NCBI GenBank assembly: GCA_000437315.1
Contig: FR899405.1
Location: 1-28,657, forward strand
Length of the DNA stretch: 28,657 nucleotides
Reading direction: 5' to 3'
From: Mycoplasma sp. CAG:472
Lineage (GTDB): Bacteria; Bacillota_I; Bacilli_A; RF39; UBA660
The stretch's first letter is position 1; each line of letters opens with the position of its first letter. The notes under the pieces are model-generated. The model saw only the letters and a list, made by a program, of their open reading frames with translations. It was not told the DNA's origin and did no database searches. This document shows positions 13,547 to 20,404 of the stretch, piece after piece. Both the position numbers and the translations under genes were made by a program.

Positions 13547-16022
13547 AAATAATAAATCCAACACCACCAGTAATAAATACTAAACCAATAATATCAATTA
13601 TATGAGAATCATTAACTCCTGTGTTAGGAACTTCTATAACTTCATCTTTCATTATTGCTTTAACAATTTTACCATCTTCTGATATTTCAAACCACATCTT
13701 ATCAGGATTTATTTTATAACCTTCAGGTGCTTGTTTTTCTATGATGTAATATTTACCAAGTGGTAGTTCATTAATAATAATTTTACCATTTGAATCAGTT
13801 CTACCAACATATACTAATTCATCATTTTCAGTATAAATTTCAATCAAAGTATTTGGTAATGTTTTATCATTTGAAAAATCTGATTTAGTAAATTCTAGAG
13901 TCCCTTTTGGAAGATGATTTTTTAATAAAGTTGTATAGTTTATAATTTTTGTATACTGATCTTTATACTTTAATTCAAAAGTATATTTAGTCTTGTCCAA
14001 TATATGATTATTTATTGTTTCTATCTCTTGTAAATAATACTTACCTAAAAACAAATTTTCAACTTTAGCATATCCATTTTCATCTGTAATTAAGATTTTT
14101 ATTAAAGTATCTTTCTTATATTTTAAATTACCTAAAGAATCATAAATATCCTCATTAGCATATAATCCTATTTTTACATCCTTAAGATTAATTTCAGTAT
14201 AAACATAACCTTTATTAGTTAATTCTACTTTTTCTCCAGTTTTAGTTAGTTCTAGGCTACCTTTAACTGCTTTGTTTTCAAATTTAACTTCATATAAAAT
14301 TCCAAATTCGTCATCATTTACTAATTTAGAATTTTCATCGATTGTAAATTCAACTGAATTTTTATTCCATAAATATCCATCTATTTTTTGATCTACTTCT
14401 TCTAAGAAATAAGTTCCACTTTCCAGTGGATATGGAGTAATTAATATCCCATTTTCATCAGTTTCAAAAACATCAATTGTTTTTGCACTAGGGTATGTTA
14501 TTGTTTGTTTAACATATTTTTTAGTTTTTGCATTAATAATTTTGAATTTAATACCTGATCTTTTTATAACATCACCAGTATCTTTATCTATTTTTATAAC
14601 TTTAAGTCTTGCAGTTATTTCTGCATTTGCAATTACTTTTTTTACAATTCCACCATCTTCTTTTACTTCAATGGTAAAATCTTTTGCTTTTTCATAACCC
14701 TTAGTTGAAGTCAATTGTTTTACAACATATTTACCATAAGGTAATGTTATATCAAAACTGCCTTGTGCATCAGTTATTAATGTTTTAACTAATTCATTTT
14801 TATTGTTGTATATTCCAAATTTTACACCAATTTCAGGAGTCATAATCCCTGTCTTATTATCTGCATATACTTTTATAAATTGAAATGTTCTTTTTATTAC
14901 ATCTTCAAAAACTTGAACTTCAGGATGTAATTGATCAAGAGTTACATCAAAGTAATATTTATTTGGATCTAATTTATACCCATTTGAAGCTTTTTCTTCT
15001 AATAAATAATATCTTCCCAATGATGGTAGATAATCACTTTTAGTAGTACCATCATCATTTGTTGTAATAGTTCCTACTTTTGTACCATCTTCTTTATAAA
15101 TACCATATATTGCTCCTTTTAATGTAGCTTCACCTTGAGCTTTATTATTTTTAGTTTCAGAGTCTGTTTTGTGAATTTTTACATCTCCACCAAATACAGT
15201 TACTTTTTTTACAATTCTAATAGGATCAATGTCTCCTCTTTTAATTACATTTTGTGAACTAGTAGCATAATAAAGTTCTATTGGGCTTCCATATCTATTA
15301 CCTGATTTTGTAAGTGTAATTGTTAATTGTCCAACATTAGTTGCTGTTAAAGATAGGTTATTACCATTAATCGTTGCACTACCATTATCTACATTAGATA
15401 TTTGATAATTATTTAATACACCATTTGAATCATTTATATTAATATTTTGTCCAACTACCATTGTATCTGGAAAATTAGTAAAATTTGGCGTTGTATTATG
15501 ATTATTAACTAAATCCATTATAGAATTCATTTGTCCTGCTAAAATACTATCATTTCTATTTCCTTTTAGTGTATCAGTAAAAAAACTATCAACATTTGGA
15601 TCTGCTAATTTCCATATTAGCATTTGTGCTGCTAAATAATATGTATCATCAGTATGATCATGTGTTGCATCTTTATACCCATATCCATAATAGGCAATTT
15701 TTGAAATCTTATTCCATGTATCTAAAGGTATATTAGCTACGGCTTGTATATCCTCTGTGGTTACCTCATAAGTTGCATCTGAATTAATTTTCGTCATCGG
15801 TTGCACACAATAAACAAAATGTCCATCGCTAGTTCTAACAATAAATTGTCCTTTAAACCACATTTTGCTTTCTCCTCGTGTATGCATAACATAAAATGGA
15901 CCTCCAACATAAGGTCCTGCTTTTATTTGTCCTTCATAAGTACGAGCATCTACTTTATTTATCCCTAAAAATGCTCCCACAATTGTTATAACAAATAATA
16001 ATATTTTACTTAATTTATTCAT
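13524..16022 (-). CDS. Thioester-domain surface adhesin with SpaA/Cna-B repeats and VPNTG anchor
   Basis: A wall-anchored adhesin of 832 residues. A signal peptide (1-26, cut near VDA) leads into a thioester domain with the two marks of that fold: Cys72 in FVYCVQP and Gln133 in LAAQMLIW, expected to form an internal Cys-Gln thioester that reacts covalently with surface amines. A bacterial Ig-like section (about 195-260) follows, then about five SpaA/Cna-B domains with repeated PLGKYYI-, LPYGKYVV-, EKQAPEGY- type motifs and Lys/Asn residues suited to isopeptide bonds. The end has the sorting signal VPNTG, a hydrophobic helix and KKRKK. ATG has GGAGG at spacing 9. With its sortase it likely mediates mating-pair adhesion. 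Confidence 0.93.
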   Translation of the reverse strand: MNKLSKILLFVITIVGAFLGINKVDARTYEGQIKAGPYVGGPFYVMHTRGESKMWFKGQFIVRTSDGHFVYCVQPMTKINSDATYEVTTEDIQAVANIPLDTWNKISKIAYYGYGYKDATHDHTDDTYYLAAQMLIWKLADPNVDSFFTDTLKGNRNDSILAGQMNSIMDLVNNHNTTPNFTNFPDTMVVGQNININDSNGVLNNYQISNVDNGSATINGNNLSLTATNVGQLTITLTKSGNRYGSPIELYYATSSQNVIKRGDIDPIRIVKKVTVFGGDVKIHKTDSETKNNKAQGEATLKGAIYGIYKEDGTKVGTITTNDDGTTKSDYLPSLGRYYLLEEKASNGYKLDPNKYYFDVTLDQLHPEVQVFEDVIKRTFQFIKVYADNKTGIMTPEIGVKFGIYNNKNELVKTLITDAQGSFDITLPYGKYVVKQLTSTKGYEKAKDFTIEVKEDGGIVKKVIANAEITARLKVIKIDKDTGDVIKRSGIKFKIINAKTKKYVKQTITYPSAKTIDVFETDENGILITPYPLESGTYFLEEVDQKIDGYLWNKNSVEFTIDENSKLVNDDEFGILYEVKFENKAVKGSLELTKTGEKVELTNKGYVYTEINLKDVKIGLYANEDIYDSLGNLKYKKDTLIKILITDENGYAKVENLFLGKYYLQEIETINNHILDKTKYTFELKYKDQYTKIINYTTLLKNHLPKGTLEFTKSDFSNDKTLPNTLIEIYTENDELVYVGRTDSNGKIIINELPLGKYYIIEKQAPEGYKINPDKMWFEISEDGKIVKAIMKDEVIEVPNTGVNDSHIIDIIGLVFITGGVGFIIYDKKRKK

Positions 16023-16040
16023 TTATACATTCCTCCCATC

Positions 16041-16066
16041 AAAAAAAGACTTCTAAAAAGTCTTTT
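16041..16066 (-). terminator. Intra-operon terminator before the adhesin
   Basis: On the minus strand AAAGACTT and AAGTCTTT (16065-16045) form an 8-bp stem with a 5-base loop followed by several T. It sits between the membrane protein stop (16071) and the adhesin Shine-Dalgarno, so it may tune transcription of adhesin, sortase and the channel genes. Confidence 0.68.
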
Positions 16067-16070
16067 AGTA

Positions 16071-16688
16071 TTAATTAAGTTTCTCAGTATGAAACATCCA
16101 TCCTAGATTTTTGCCTGATGCACTTGAAACCGTAGAGCAATGATACAATTCTTCACCATTTAAATATGGTTTATAAGATTCTCCATAATTAGCACACTCT
16201 TCATATGTTGAAAAATCTACACGTTCCCAACTATATAATGGTTTATTATAATATTGATCTTCTGTGATTCCAAGAATATCCCACGGATTATTTGCTTTAA
16301 CATTATTATTCGATTCTTCCTTTTGTTCTTCTTGTTGAACAGGTGGTTGAGTTATTTCGGAAGTTGTTGTTTTCTGGTTATTTTTGTTTTCGTTTGACTG
16401 AATATTTGATTTGTTTGAATTATTAGTTTTGGTCTCTTTTGATTCATTGTTTTTTGAAGTAGTATCGTCATTATTCACATCATCTTTTTTATCAACATTT
16501 TCATCTTTGATTTTTACTTCATCTTTAACAGCTTTTTTATTCTCAGAATTCTTTTTTTCTACAACAGATGGATTATTTTTATTTTTTGAATCATATTTAT
16601 TATGGAAATTATACAAAAATAAACCTATTATAAAAATAATACTAATGATTAATAAACCAATCAATAATCCAATAATTTTCTTTTTGAT
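16071..16688 (-). CDS. Single-pass membrane protein with Asn/Lys-rich linker, start at ATC
   Basis: I do not recognise the family. A membrane helix (about 5-25) is followed by about 110 residues of low complexity rich in Lys, Asn, Glu, Ser and Gln, and a compact C-terminal domain (about 135-205, NPWDILGITEDQYYNKPLYS...) with two Cys and several Tyr, probably extracellular. The first usual start (TTG 16664) would begin inside the membrane helix. ATC 16688 lies 7 bases after AAGGTGAT and gives a normal MKKKIIGLLIGLL start, so I use it. It follows a TTGACA promoter with an operator-like palindrome and precedes the adhesin. It may be a surface partner of the mating apparatus. Confidence 0.78.
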   Translation of the reverse strand: MKKKIIGLLIGLLIISIIFIIGLFLYNFHNKYDSKNKNNPSVVEKKNSENKKAVKDEVKIKDENVDKKDDVNNDDTTSKNNESKETKTNNSNKSNIQSNENKNNQKTTTSEITQPPVQQEEQKEESNNNVKANNPWDILGITEDQYYNKPLYSWERVDFSTYEECANYGESYKPYLNGEELYHCSTVSSASGKNLGWMFHTEKLN

Positions 16689-16707
16689 AAGATCACCTTC
16701 TTTTTAG

Positions 16708-16739
16708 GAGATATTAACTCTTATTTTAATATATGTCAA
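16708..16739 (-). promoter_or_regulatory. Sigma-A promoter with palindromic operator over the -10
   Basis: The minus strand has TTGACA (16739-16734), a 17-base spacer and TAATAT (16716-16711). The -10 lies inside the near-palindrome GAGTTAATATCTC (16720-16708). Almost the same arrangement occurs upstream of the 20668 gene, so both may be controlled by one repressor. Confidence 0.72.
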
Positions 16740-16743
16740 ATTT

Positions 16744-17037
16744 TTATTTATAAAGATATTGTTTTAAATAATCTAAATCATTTATTAAATCAATTAGATT
16801 ACATCTTAACTCTATGTTTTTTATATGTTTATTTTTTTTATCATCAAAGTATTTTGCTAGAGTTTCAACATAATAAATACTTCGAATCTTATTTTTTATT
16901 TGATTTTTTGCTAACTCCACATTTTTTACTTCATCAAAGCAGTGGAAGTAATCTAGCATATCATAAATTCGATTAACTAAATTATGACTTTTTACGAATG
17001 AATGCCAAGTTTTCTTTTTCATATATTTTTTATACAT
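16744..17037 (-). CDS. Hypothetical helical protein
   Basis: I do not recognise this basic, helical protein of 97 residues (92 if it starts at the ATG at 17022). It has aromatic- and Lys-rich helices (LVNRIYDMLDYFHCFDEV, LRCNLIDLINDLDYL) and no membrane segment or signal. It overlaps the end of the preceding gene by 19 bases and is followed by the promoter region of the 16688 gene. Its position between the VirB2-like gene and the surface genes suggests a transfer-related cytoplasmic protein, without further evidence. Confidence 0.65.
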   Translation of the reverse strand: MYKKYMKKKTWHSFVKSHNLVNRIYDMLDYFHCFDEVKNVELAKNQIKNKIRSIYYVETLAKYFDDKKNKHIKNIELRCNLIDLINDLDYLKQYLYK

Positions 17038-17435
17038 AGCACGTTTCTTACATCAAAATCTTGTAAGTCAACAATTTCAAAATCTGAATCATCAAAAGAT
17101 ACAGCATCATAAAAATCAATATCATCATTATCAATTAAAATACTAATTGCATTTCTAATATTGTTCTTATCAATTATTCCATATCTTTCAACAAAATTAT
17201 AATTAACTAATAAATGTAATCTATAAAGCATATCCTGTATTTTCATTAAAATATAATCACGATTTGAACCATATTCCATCTCATAATTTTTAGTGAAACC
17301 ATCATATAAACTTTTGTTAATTTTTCTATCATCAAGTAAATACTTTAATGTATCAATATTTTTAATATCTTTACCTTCAATTTTACCCTCTGTTAAAATT
17401 TCATTTATTGTTTTTTTAAAATCTTTTTGATTCAT
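17019..17435 (-). CDS. Hypothetical acidic protein
   Basis: I do not recognise this soluble, acidic 138-residue protein. The C-terminal third is rich in Asp (LIDNDDIDFYDAVSFDDSDFEIVDLQDF). Its ATG shares a base with the stop of the VirB2-like gene (TAATG) and its own end overlaps the next gene, so three genes form one coupled unit. Such an arrangement suggests a small complex, but no function can be assigned from the sequence. Confidence 0.7.
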   Translation of the reverse strand: MNQKDFKKTINEILTEGKIEGKDIKNIDTLKYLLDDRKINKSLYDGFTKNYEMEYGSNRDYILMKIQDMLYRLHLLVNYNFVERYGIIDKNNIRNAISILIDNDDIDFYDAVSFDDSDFEIVDLQDFDVRNVLCIKNI

Positions 17436-17674
17436 TATTTAAAATATCCTAAAATCCATGATACGAATTGAGTTGTGACAAGTGCAGATACACCTGCAAT
17501 TATTGTAGTTTTTATTTTTCGATCATAACTTGCTTTTTGATTATCATCACTTGATGCCATTTTAAGAGCGTAGTCTTTGACGACAAAAAAAGCTGTTCCA
17601 CCAATCACGAACAACCTTAAATATCCCATAGCGTCATTTATTAATTTTAAAACATCCTGTAATATGCTTTCCAT
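17435..17674 (-). CDS. VirB2/TrbC-like small membrane protein
   Basis: A protein of 79 residues with two hydrophobic helices (about 18-33 and 55-75) separated by a polar loop (KMASSDDNQKASYDRKIK). Small two-helix proteins in this position, ahead of the VirB6-like gene, are the usual candidates for the VirB2-type channel or pilin subunit of Gram-positive type IV systems. ATG has AGGAG at spacing about 10. It is the first gene of the main transfer unit after the intergenic region 17675-17797. The assignment rests on topology and context, not on a diagnostic motif. Confidence 0.68.
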   Translation of the reverse strand: MESILQDVLKLINDAMGYLRLFVIGGTAFFVVKDYALKMASSDDNQKASYDRKIKTTIIAGVSALVTTQFVSWILGYFK

Positions 17675-17708
17675 TAGTATATAGCTCCTAGCAATAGTTT
17701 TGCATTTT

Positions 17709-17763
17709 TGTTATAATATGAGTAGTCGAATAAAATGAGTGCTTTGTTTTTTCGACTTTTTTT
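17709..17763 (+). ncRNA. Candidate tiny RNA with promoter and terminator, opposite strand
   Basis: On the plus strand TGTTATAAT (17709-17717) is an extended -10. A hairpin begins about 7 bases later with arms AGTCGAA (17724-17730) and TTCGACT (17751-17757), extended by AAAA/TTTT across a one-base bulge, and runs into a T tract. The unit would give an RNA of about 40 bases antisense to the leader between the methyltransferase and VirB2-like genes. No plus-strand gene is nearby that would need this terminator. Confidence 0.4.
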
Positions 17764-17797
17764 ATACAATAATTTGTTTATAAAAAAATCCCTCCCA

Positions 17798-18610
17798 TTA
17801 TGTGTTCTCATTATCGTATTCAAATTGTAATTTTAGTTGAATTCCTTTTTGAATTCTTTTTTTTATAACTTCACAATATTTGTCAGTAAGTTCAATTCCG
17901 ATCCATCTTCGATTTAGAACTTCACATGCTAAAAGGGTAGACCCACTTCCACTTGTGAAATCCAAAACTAGGTCACCTCGTTTAGAATAGGTAGATACAA
18001 TATATTCCATCAAAACAATTGGCTTTTGTGTGGGATGATATAAATCAGTTTCTCTTGCAAATTGAATAACATTTCTTGGAAAATTAGCTTCCTCTTGGGT
18101 ATAACTAACTTTTTCATCACTTTTTTTATCACCTAAATAATTTATAGGTTTTGTTGTGACTTTAAGATTAACTGGAATAATACCTTGTGGAAAATATCTC
18201 ATTGGTGGTTTAGCAGATGCAACAGCACCACATTTCGAAAATATCATAATATCTTCATAACATCTTAATGGTTGATATTTAGCATTTTGAAATCCTGTTA
18301 CTTGTGTTTTTATCCATTTCCAATCATAACGATAGAATTTAGGATTACTCATCCTCAAACTACTACTAAATGGCTCATTGCCAAAAAGGACAATAGCACC
18401 ATCATCTTTAATCAATTTGGAAAGCTTATCCCACATTTGATCAAATGGAATAATTTGATCCCATGAATATGATGTTACAGCATATGGCGGATCCGTTATA
18501 ATTGCATCAACTTTAATTCCTTGTTCAATAAGATAATCCATAACTTTTAAACAATCACCCTTATATAATTTACCTAATCTTGTAGAGTAGTATGGATTAC
18601 AAGTTTCTAA
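17798..18610 (-). CDS. N4-cytosine/N6-adenine DNA methyltransferase
   Basis: A site-specific DNA amino-methyltransferase of the beta order: catalytic motif IV DPPY (in IITDPPYAV) comes first and the AdoMet motif I (LDFTSGSGST) comes near the end, then RRWIGIE. The target recognition region lies between. From ATG 18541 the protein is 247 residues and lacks the usual start; 23 codons upstream in frame encode KLYKGDCLKVMDYL, the typical beginning of this family. The Shine-Dalgarno GGAGGTGA (18622-18615) puts TTA 18610 at spacing 7, with no ATG/GTG/TTG available, so the start codon is unclear but the extension is real. No restriction enzyme is adjacent, so it is an orphan enzyme that may protect transferred DNA. 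Confidence 0.93.
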   Translation of the reverse strand, partial: LETCNPYYSTRLGKLYKGDCLKVMDYLIEQGIKVDAIITDPPYAVTSYSWDQIIPFDQMWDKLSKLIKDDGAIVLFGNEPFSSSLRMSNPKFYRYDWKWIKTQVTGFQNAKYQPLRCYEDIMIFSKCGAVASAKPPMRYFPQGIIPVNLKVTTKPINYLGDKKSDEKVSYTQEEANFPRNVIQFARETDLYHPTQKPIVLMEYIVSTYSKRGDLVLDFTSGSGSTLLACEVLNRRWIGIELTDKYCEVIKKRIQKGIQLKLQFEYDNENT

Positions 18611-18646
18611 ATTTTCACCTCCTTATCTTATAAATTTAGTTTTTTT

Positions 18647-18673
18647 ATAACGAGATCCCTATAAACTCGTTAT
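18647..18673. repeat. Perfect inverted repeat between regulator and methyltransferase
   Basis: ATAACGAG and CTCGTTAT form an 8-bp perfect repeat around 11 bases. On the minus strand it is followed by A, not T, so it is not a standard terminator for the operon. It may be an operator or an RNA stem just ahead of the methyltransferase Shine-Dalgarno. Confidence 0.5.
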
Positions 18674-18676
18674 TAT

Positions 18677-19141
18677 TTATTTAATTAAATCAACAAATTT
18701 ATCTAAACCACTTTTTAAACAAAATTTAATAATTGCACTTTTCCTAACTTGTGTAATATGCTTTGAATATGTTTTATATTTTCCAATTATTTCTTGATCC
18801 GTTAATCTATCAACAAATGTTGCATCAAAAATATCTTTTTCATCTTTATTTAAAGTAGAGTAAGCAGAGAAATAGCAGTTTAAAAAATTACTCATTTTTT
18901 CTTCATCTTTCATATTTTTAATTATAATGCTCTCAATTTTAGAATTAGTATTTCTTTGAGAAGAACCATATTTTTCCCCATAAGATGCAATTGACGATGA
19001 ATTATAATTATACCCACACTCTAATGTAAGTAAAAAATTTTCTACAATATCAAGTGTTATAAAAATTAATTCTTTAAATTTTTCAATGGGATACTGATTA
19101 GCAACATAATCGTTTAAAAAGTCAGTTCTTCTTTTTCTCAT
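18677..19141 (-). CDS. ArpU/sigma-70-region-4-like transcriptional regulator
   Basis: A protein of 154 residues whose C-terminal 60 residues (LTDQEIIGKYKTYSKHITQVRKSAIIKFCLKSGL) form a helix-turn-helix resembling sigma-70 region 4 and the ArpU-type phage late regulators. The N-terminal half is helical, with a low-complexity Ser/Tyr stretch. Such regulators turn on late operons, so this is a good candidate activator of the transfer genes. The start is ATG 19141, with GGAGG at spacing 8; an upstream TTG would place the ribosome site inside the gene. It lies behind a leader ORF and terminator hairpin, suggesting attenuation. Fold call moderate. Confidence 0.75.
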   Translation of the reverse strand: MRKRRTDFLNDYVANQYPIEKFKELIFITLDIVENFLLTLECGYNYNSSSIASYGEKYGSSQRNTNSKIESIIIKNMKDEEKMSNFLNCYFSAYSTLNKDEKDIFDATFVDRLTDQEIIGKYKTYSKHITQVRKSAIIKFCLKSGLDKFVDLIK

Positions 19142-19154
19142 AATTTCTTCCTCC

Positions 19155-19200
19155 AAACAAAAAGAGAGCAAAGACTATTAACAAGTCAGTTTGCTCTCTT
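19155..19200 (-). terminator. Attenuator hairpin before the ArpU-like gene
   Basis: On the minus strand AAGAGAGCAAA (19200-19190) pairs perfectly over 11 bp with TTTGCTCTCTT (19172-19162), followed by a T-rich tract. The stop codon of the leader ORF (19188-19186) lies directly after the first arm, so a ribosome finishing the leader would cover that arm. Confidence 0.75.
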
Positions 19201-19293
19201 GTAATTATTACTGCTATTATTAAAAAAAGGGGAGAAGATTCTTTGTTGATTTTCATCAGTATAATAATCTCTATGATAATTAATCCAACCCAT
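19186..19293 (-). CDS. 35-residue leader peptide candidate
   Basis: ATG 19293 follows GGGGG at spacing about 10 and opens a 35-codon frame, MGWINYHRDYYTDENQ..., ending NNSSNNYKRAN. The last codons form the first arm of the attenuator hairpin. It lies between a good sigma-A promoter (19351-19379) and the regulator gene. The peptide has no recognised family and could also be a small independent gene, but the overlap with the terminator arm is the classic layout of translation-linked attenuation. Confidence 0.5.
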   Translation of the reverse strand: MGWINYHRDYYTDENQQRIFSPFFNNSSNNYKRAN

Positions 19294-19350
19294 ATTATTC
19301 AATCCCCCAAAGTATTACGATATAAGACCGTTTTTAAATACTTGTTGACT

Positions 19351-19379
19351 ATAATAGCATTCGGTATTTTTTAAGTCAA
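19351..19379 (-). promoter_or_regulatory. Sigma-A promoter of the leader-regulator-methyltransferase unit
   Basis: The minus strand has TTGACT (19379-19374), 17 bases, then TATTAT (19356-19351). The transcript would begin near 19344 with a structured leader: AAGTATT and AATACTT can pair before the leader ORF. Confidence 0.7.
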
Positions 19380-19401
19380 TTCCCAATTTGTGGAATAAAT
19401 G

Positions 19402-19427
19402 AAAAAAGGATTTTTTTCATCCTTCTT
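19402..19427 (-). terminator. Terminator-like hairpin after the XRE gene
   Basis: On the minus strand AAGGAT and ATCCTT pair around an A-rich loop, followed by TTTT. It lies about 105 bases after the XRE stop. The stretch between holds only a possible 11-codon frame (MIIISHNYEEG) ending in the hairpin, and the direct repeat GTTTATAA. Confidence 0.5.
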
Positions 19428-19529
19428 CATAATTATGACTTATTATAATCATTTTATCCCTTGACTTTATAAAAATCAAACACTTTATATGATAAATTAT
19501 AAACTCTTTATAAACTCCTTTTACTTTGT

Positions 19530-19793
19530 TTAGCCTTGATTTACATAGTCTTTCGAGGTTTCATATACTAATATATCATCTATTTTGCAATCTAAAATAT
19601 AACAAAATTTTGCAAGTATTTCTGAAGTAAAAGCATAATTGTCACCATAATAATATTTTTTCACTATTTCATATTTAACATTTGCTAATTTACTCATAGT
19701 ACTTATTGATATATGTTTCTTATCCATTAAAACATTTAATTTAATTTTTACATTTCCAAAATCAGTTTCATAATCAATCTCCTTAATATTCAC
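19530..19793 (-). CDS. XRE/Cro-like small HTH repressor
   Basis: A protein of about 87 residues with one Cro/C1-type helix-turn-helix: ISISTMSKLANVKYEIVKKYYYG, then the typical LAKFCYILDCKIDDILVY end. Such proteins repress lytic or transfer promoters. The first ATG (19802) lies directly on the AAAGG site; GTG 19793 (spacing 9) gives MNIKEIDYETDF and is preferred. It has an extended -10 promoter and an intrinsic terminator in its own 5' leader. It lies at the regulatory end of the element, next to the leader-regulator operon, and is a candidate for binding the GAGTTAAYATCTC operators. Confidence 0.83.
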   Translation of the reverse strand: MNIKEIDYETDFGNVKIKLNVLMDKKHISISTMSKLANVKYEIVKKYYYGDNYAFTSEILAKFCYILDCKIDDILVYETSKDYVNQG

Positions 19794-19813
19794 AATAGCC
19801 ATCCTTTCTTGAA

Positions 19814-19856
19814 CAAAAAAAGAGTAGTATCACCAAAGCCAAGGATAATACTACTC
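19814..19856 (-). terminator. Terminator in the 5' leader of the XRE gene
   Basis: On the minus strand the arm at 19856-19845 (GAGTAGTATTAT) pairs over about 12 bp, with G-T pairs, with the arm at 19833-19822, followed by seven T. The promoter -10 is at 19887-19882 and the gene starts at 19793, so this lies within the gene's own leader. Confidence 0.7.
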
Positions 19857-19881
19857 CCAAAATAATTTTTACTACTATATA

Positions 19882-19890
19882 ATTATAACA
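19882..19890 (-). promoter_or_regulatory. Extended -10 promoter of the XRE gene
   Basis: The minus strand reads TGTTATAAT (preceded by TG), with no good -35. It matches the nonamer upstream of the 2977 and 20354 genes. Confidence 0.6.
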
Positions 19891-19913
19891 CAAAAATCGA
19901 CATTTAAATTATC

Positions 19914-19944
19914 AAAAATAACTACTCATTTAAAAGTAGTTATT
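19914..19944 (-). terminator. Terminator of the 20354 gene
   Basis: AATAACTACT and AGTAGTTATT form a perfect 10-bp stem with an 8-base loop. On the minus strand it is followed by TTTG, a short T tract. It begins about 9 bases after the gene's stop. Confidence 0.7.
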
Positions 19945-19952
19945 ATATAGTT

Positions 19953-20354
19953 CTACTGAAGAACTTTAAATAAATATTCTAAGAAGTCATTTATATTCAA
20001 GAAGTTTATTTTATCAAGATATTTCAAAAATAATAAATGTATATCTTTTTTTGTAGATGATTTATTTAATGTTATTTCTAATAATTCTTCTTCTTTATTT
20101 ATATATAATTTAAGAAAATAATACTTATTCATTTCATAATCAAGTTTATTTCCATAATTTTTTTTCTTTTCAGGAATGGATTTTTCGTAAGTTAATAGAT
20201 TTATAATATAAGGATGTTTTTCTATTTGTTTATAATCAATAGCATAATCACTTATATTTGATTTAGAACCTTTAGTATCCAATACAAAATTATTTATATT
20301 AAAATCATTTTTTTTATTTCTAATTATATCTTTTAATCTTTCAAATTTATCCAT
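19953..20354 (-). CDS. Hypothetical protein of the element's regulatory end
   Basis: I do not recognise this 133-residue, Lys-rich, soluble protein. The N-terminal part is charged (MDKFERLKDIIRNKKNDF) and the C-terminal part is amphipathic and helical (HLLFLKYLDKINFLNINDFLEYLFKVL). I use ATG 20354 because AGGTGG lies 6 bases upstream. It is a single-gene unit with an extended -10 promoter and its own terminator, lying between two regulated genes at the element's end. Cargo such as this can encode immunity or regulation, but nothing in the sequence shows it. Confidence 0.7.
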   Translation of the reverse strand: MDKFERLKDIIRNKKNDFNINNFVLDTKGSKSNISDYAIDYKQIEKHPYIINLLTYEKSIPEKKKNYGNKLDYEMNKYYFLKLYINKEEELLEITLNKSSTKKDIHLLFLKYLDKINFLNINDFLEYLFKVLQ

Positions 20355-20374
20355 AAACAACCACCTGCAAAAAC

Positions 20375-20383
20375 ATTATAACA
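20375..20383 (-). promoter_or_regulatory. Extended -10 promoter of the 20354 gene
   Basis: The minus strand reads TGTTATAAT (20383-20375), the same motif as before the XRE gene. The leader would be only about 15 bases. Confidence 0.6.
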
Positions 20384-20404
20384 CATAACATACATTATAT
20401 AATA

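Noticed and set aside
16411..16707. Plus-strand Phe/Ser-rich frame
   Set aside because: It is the reverse complement of the Asn/Lys-rich linker of the membrane protein.
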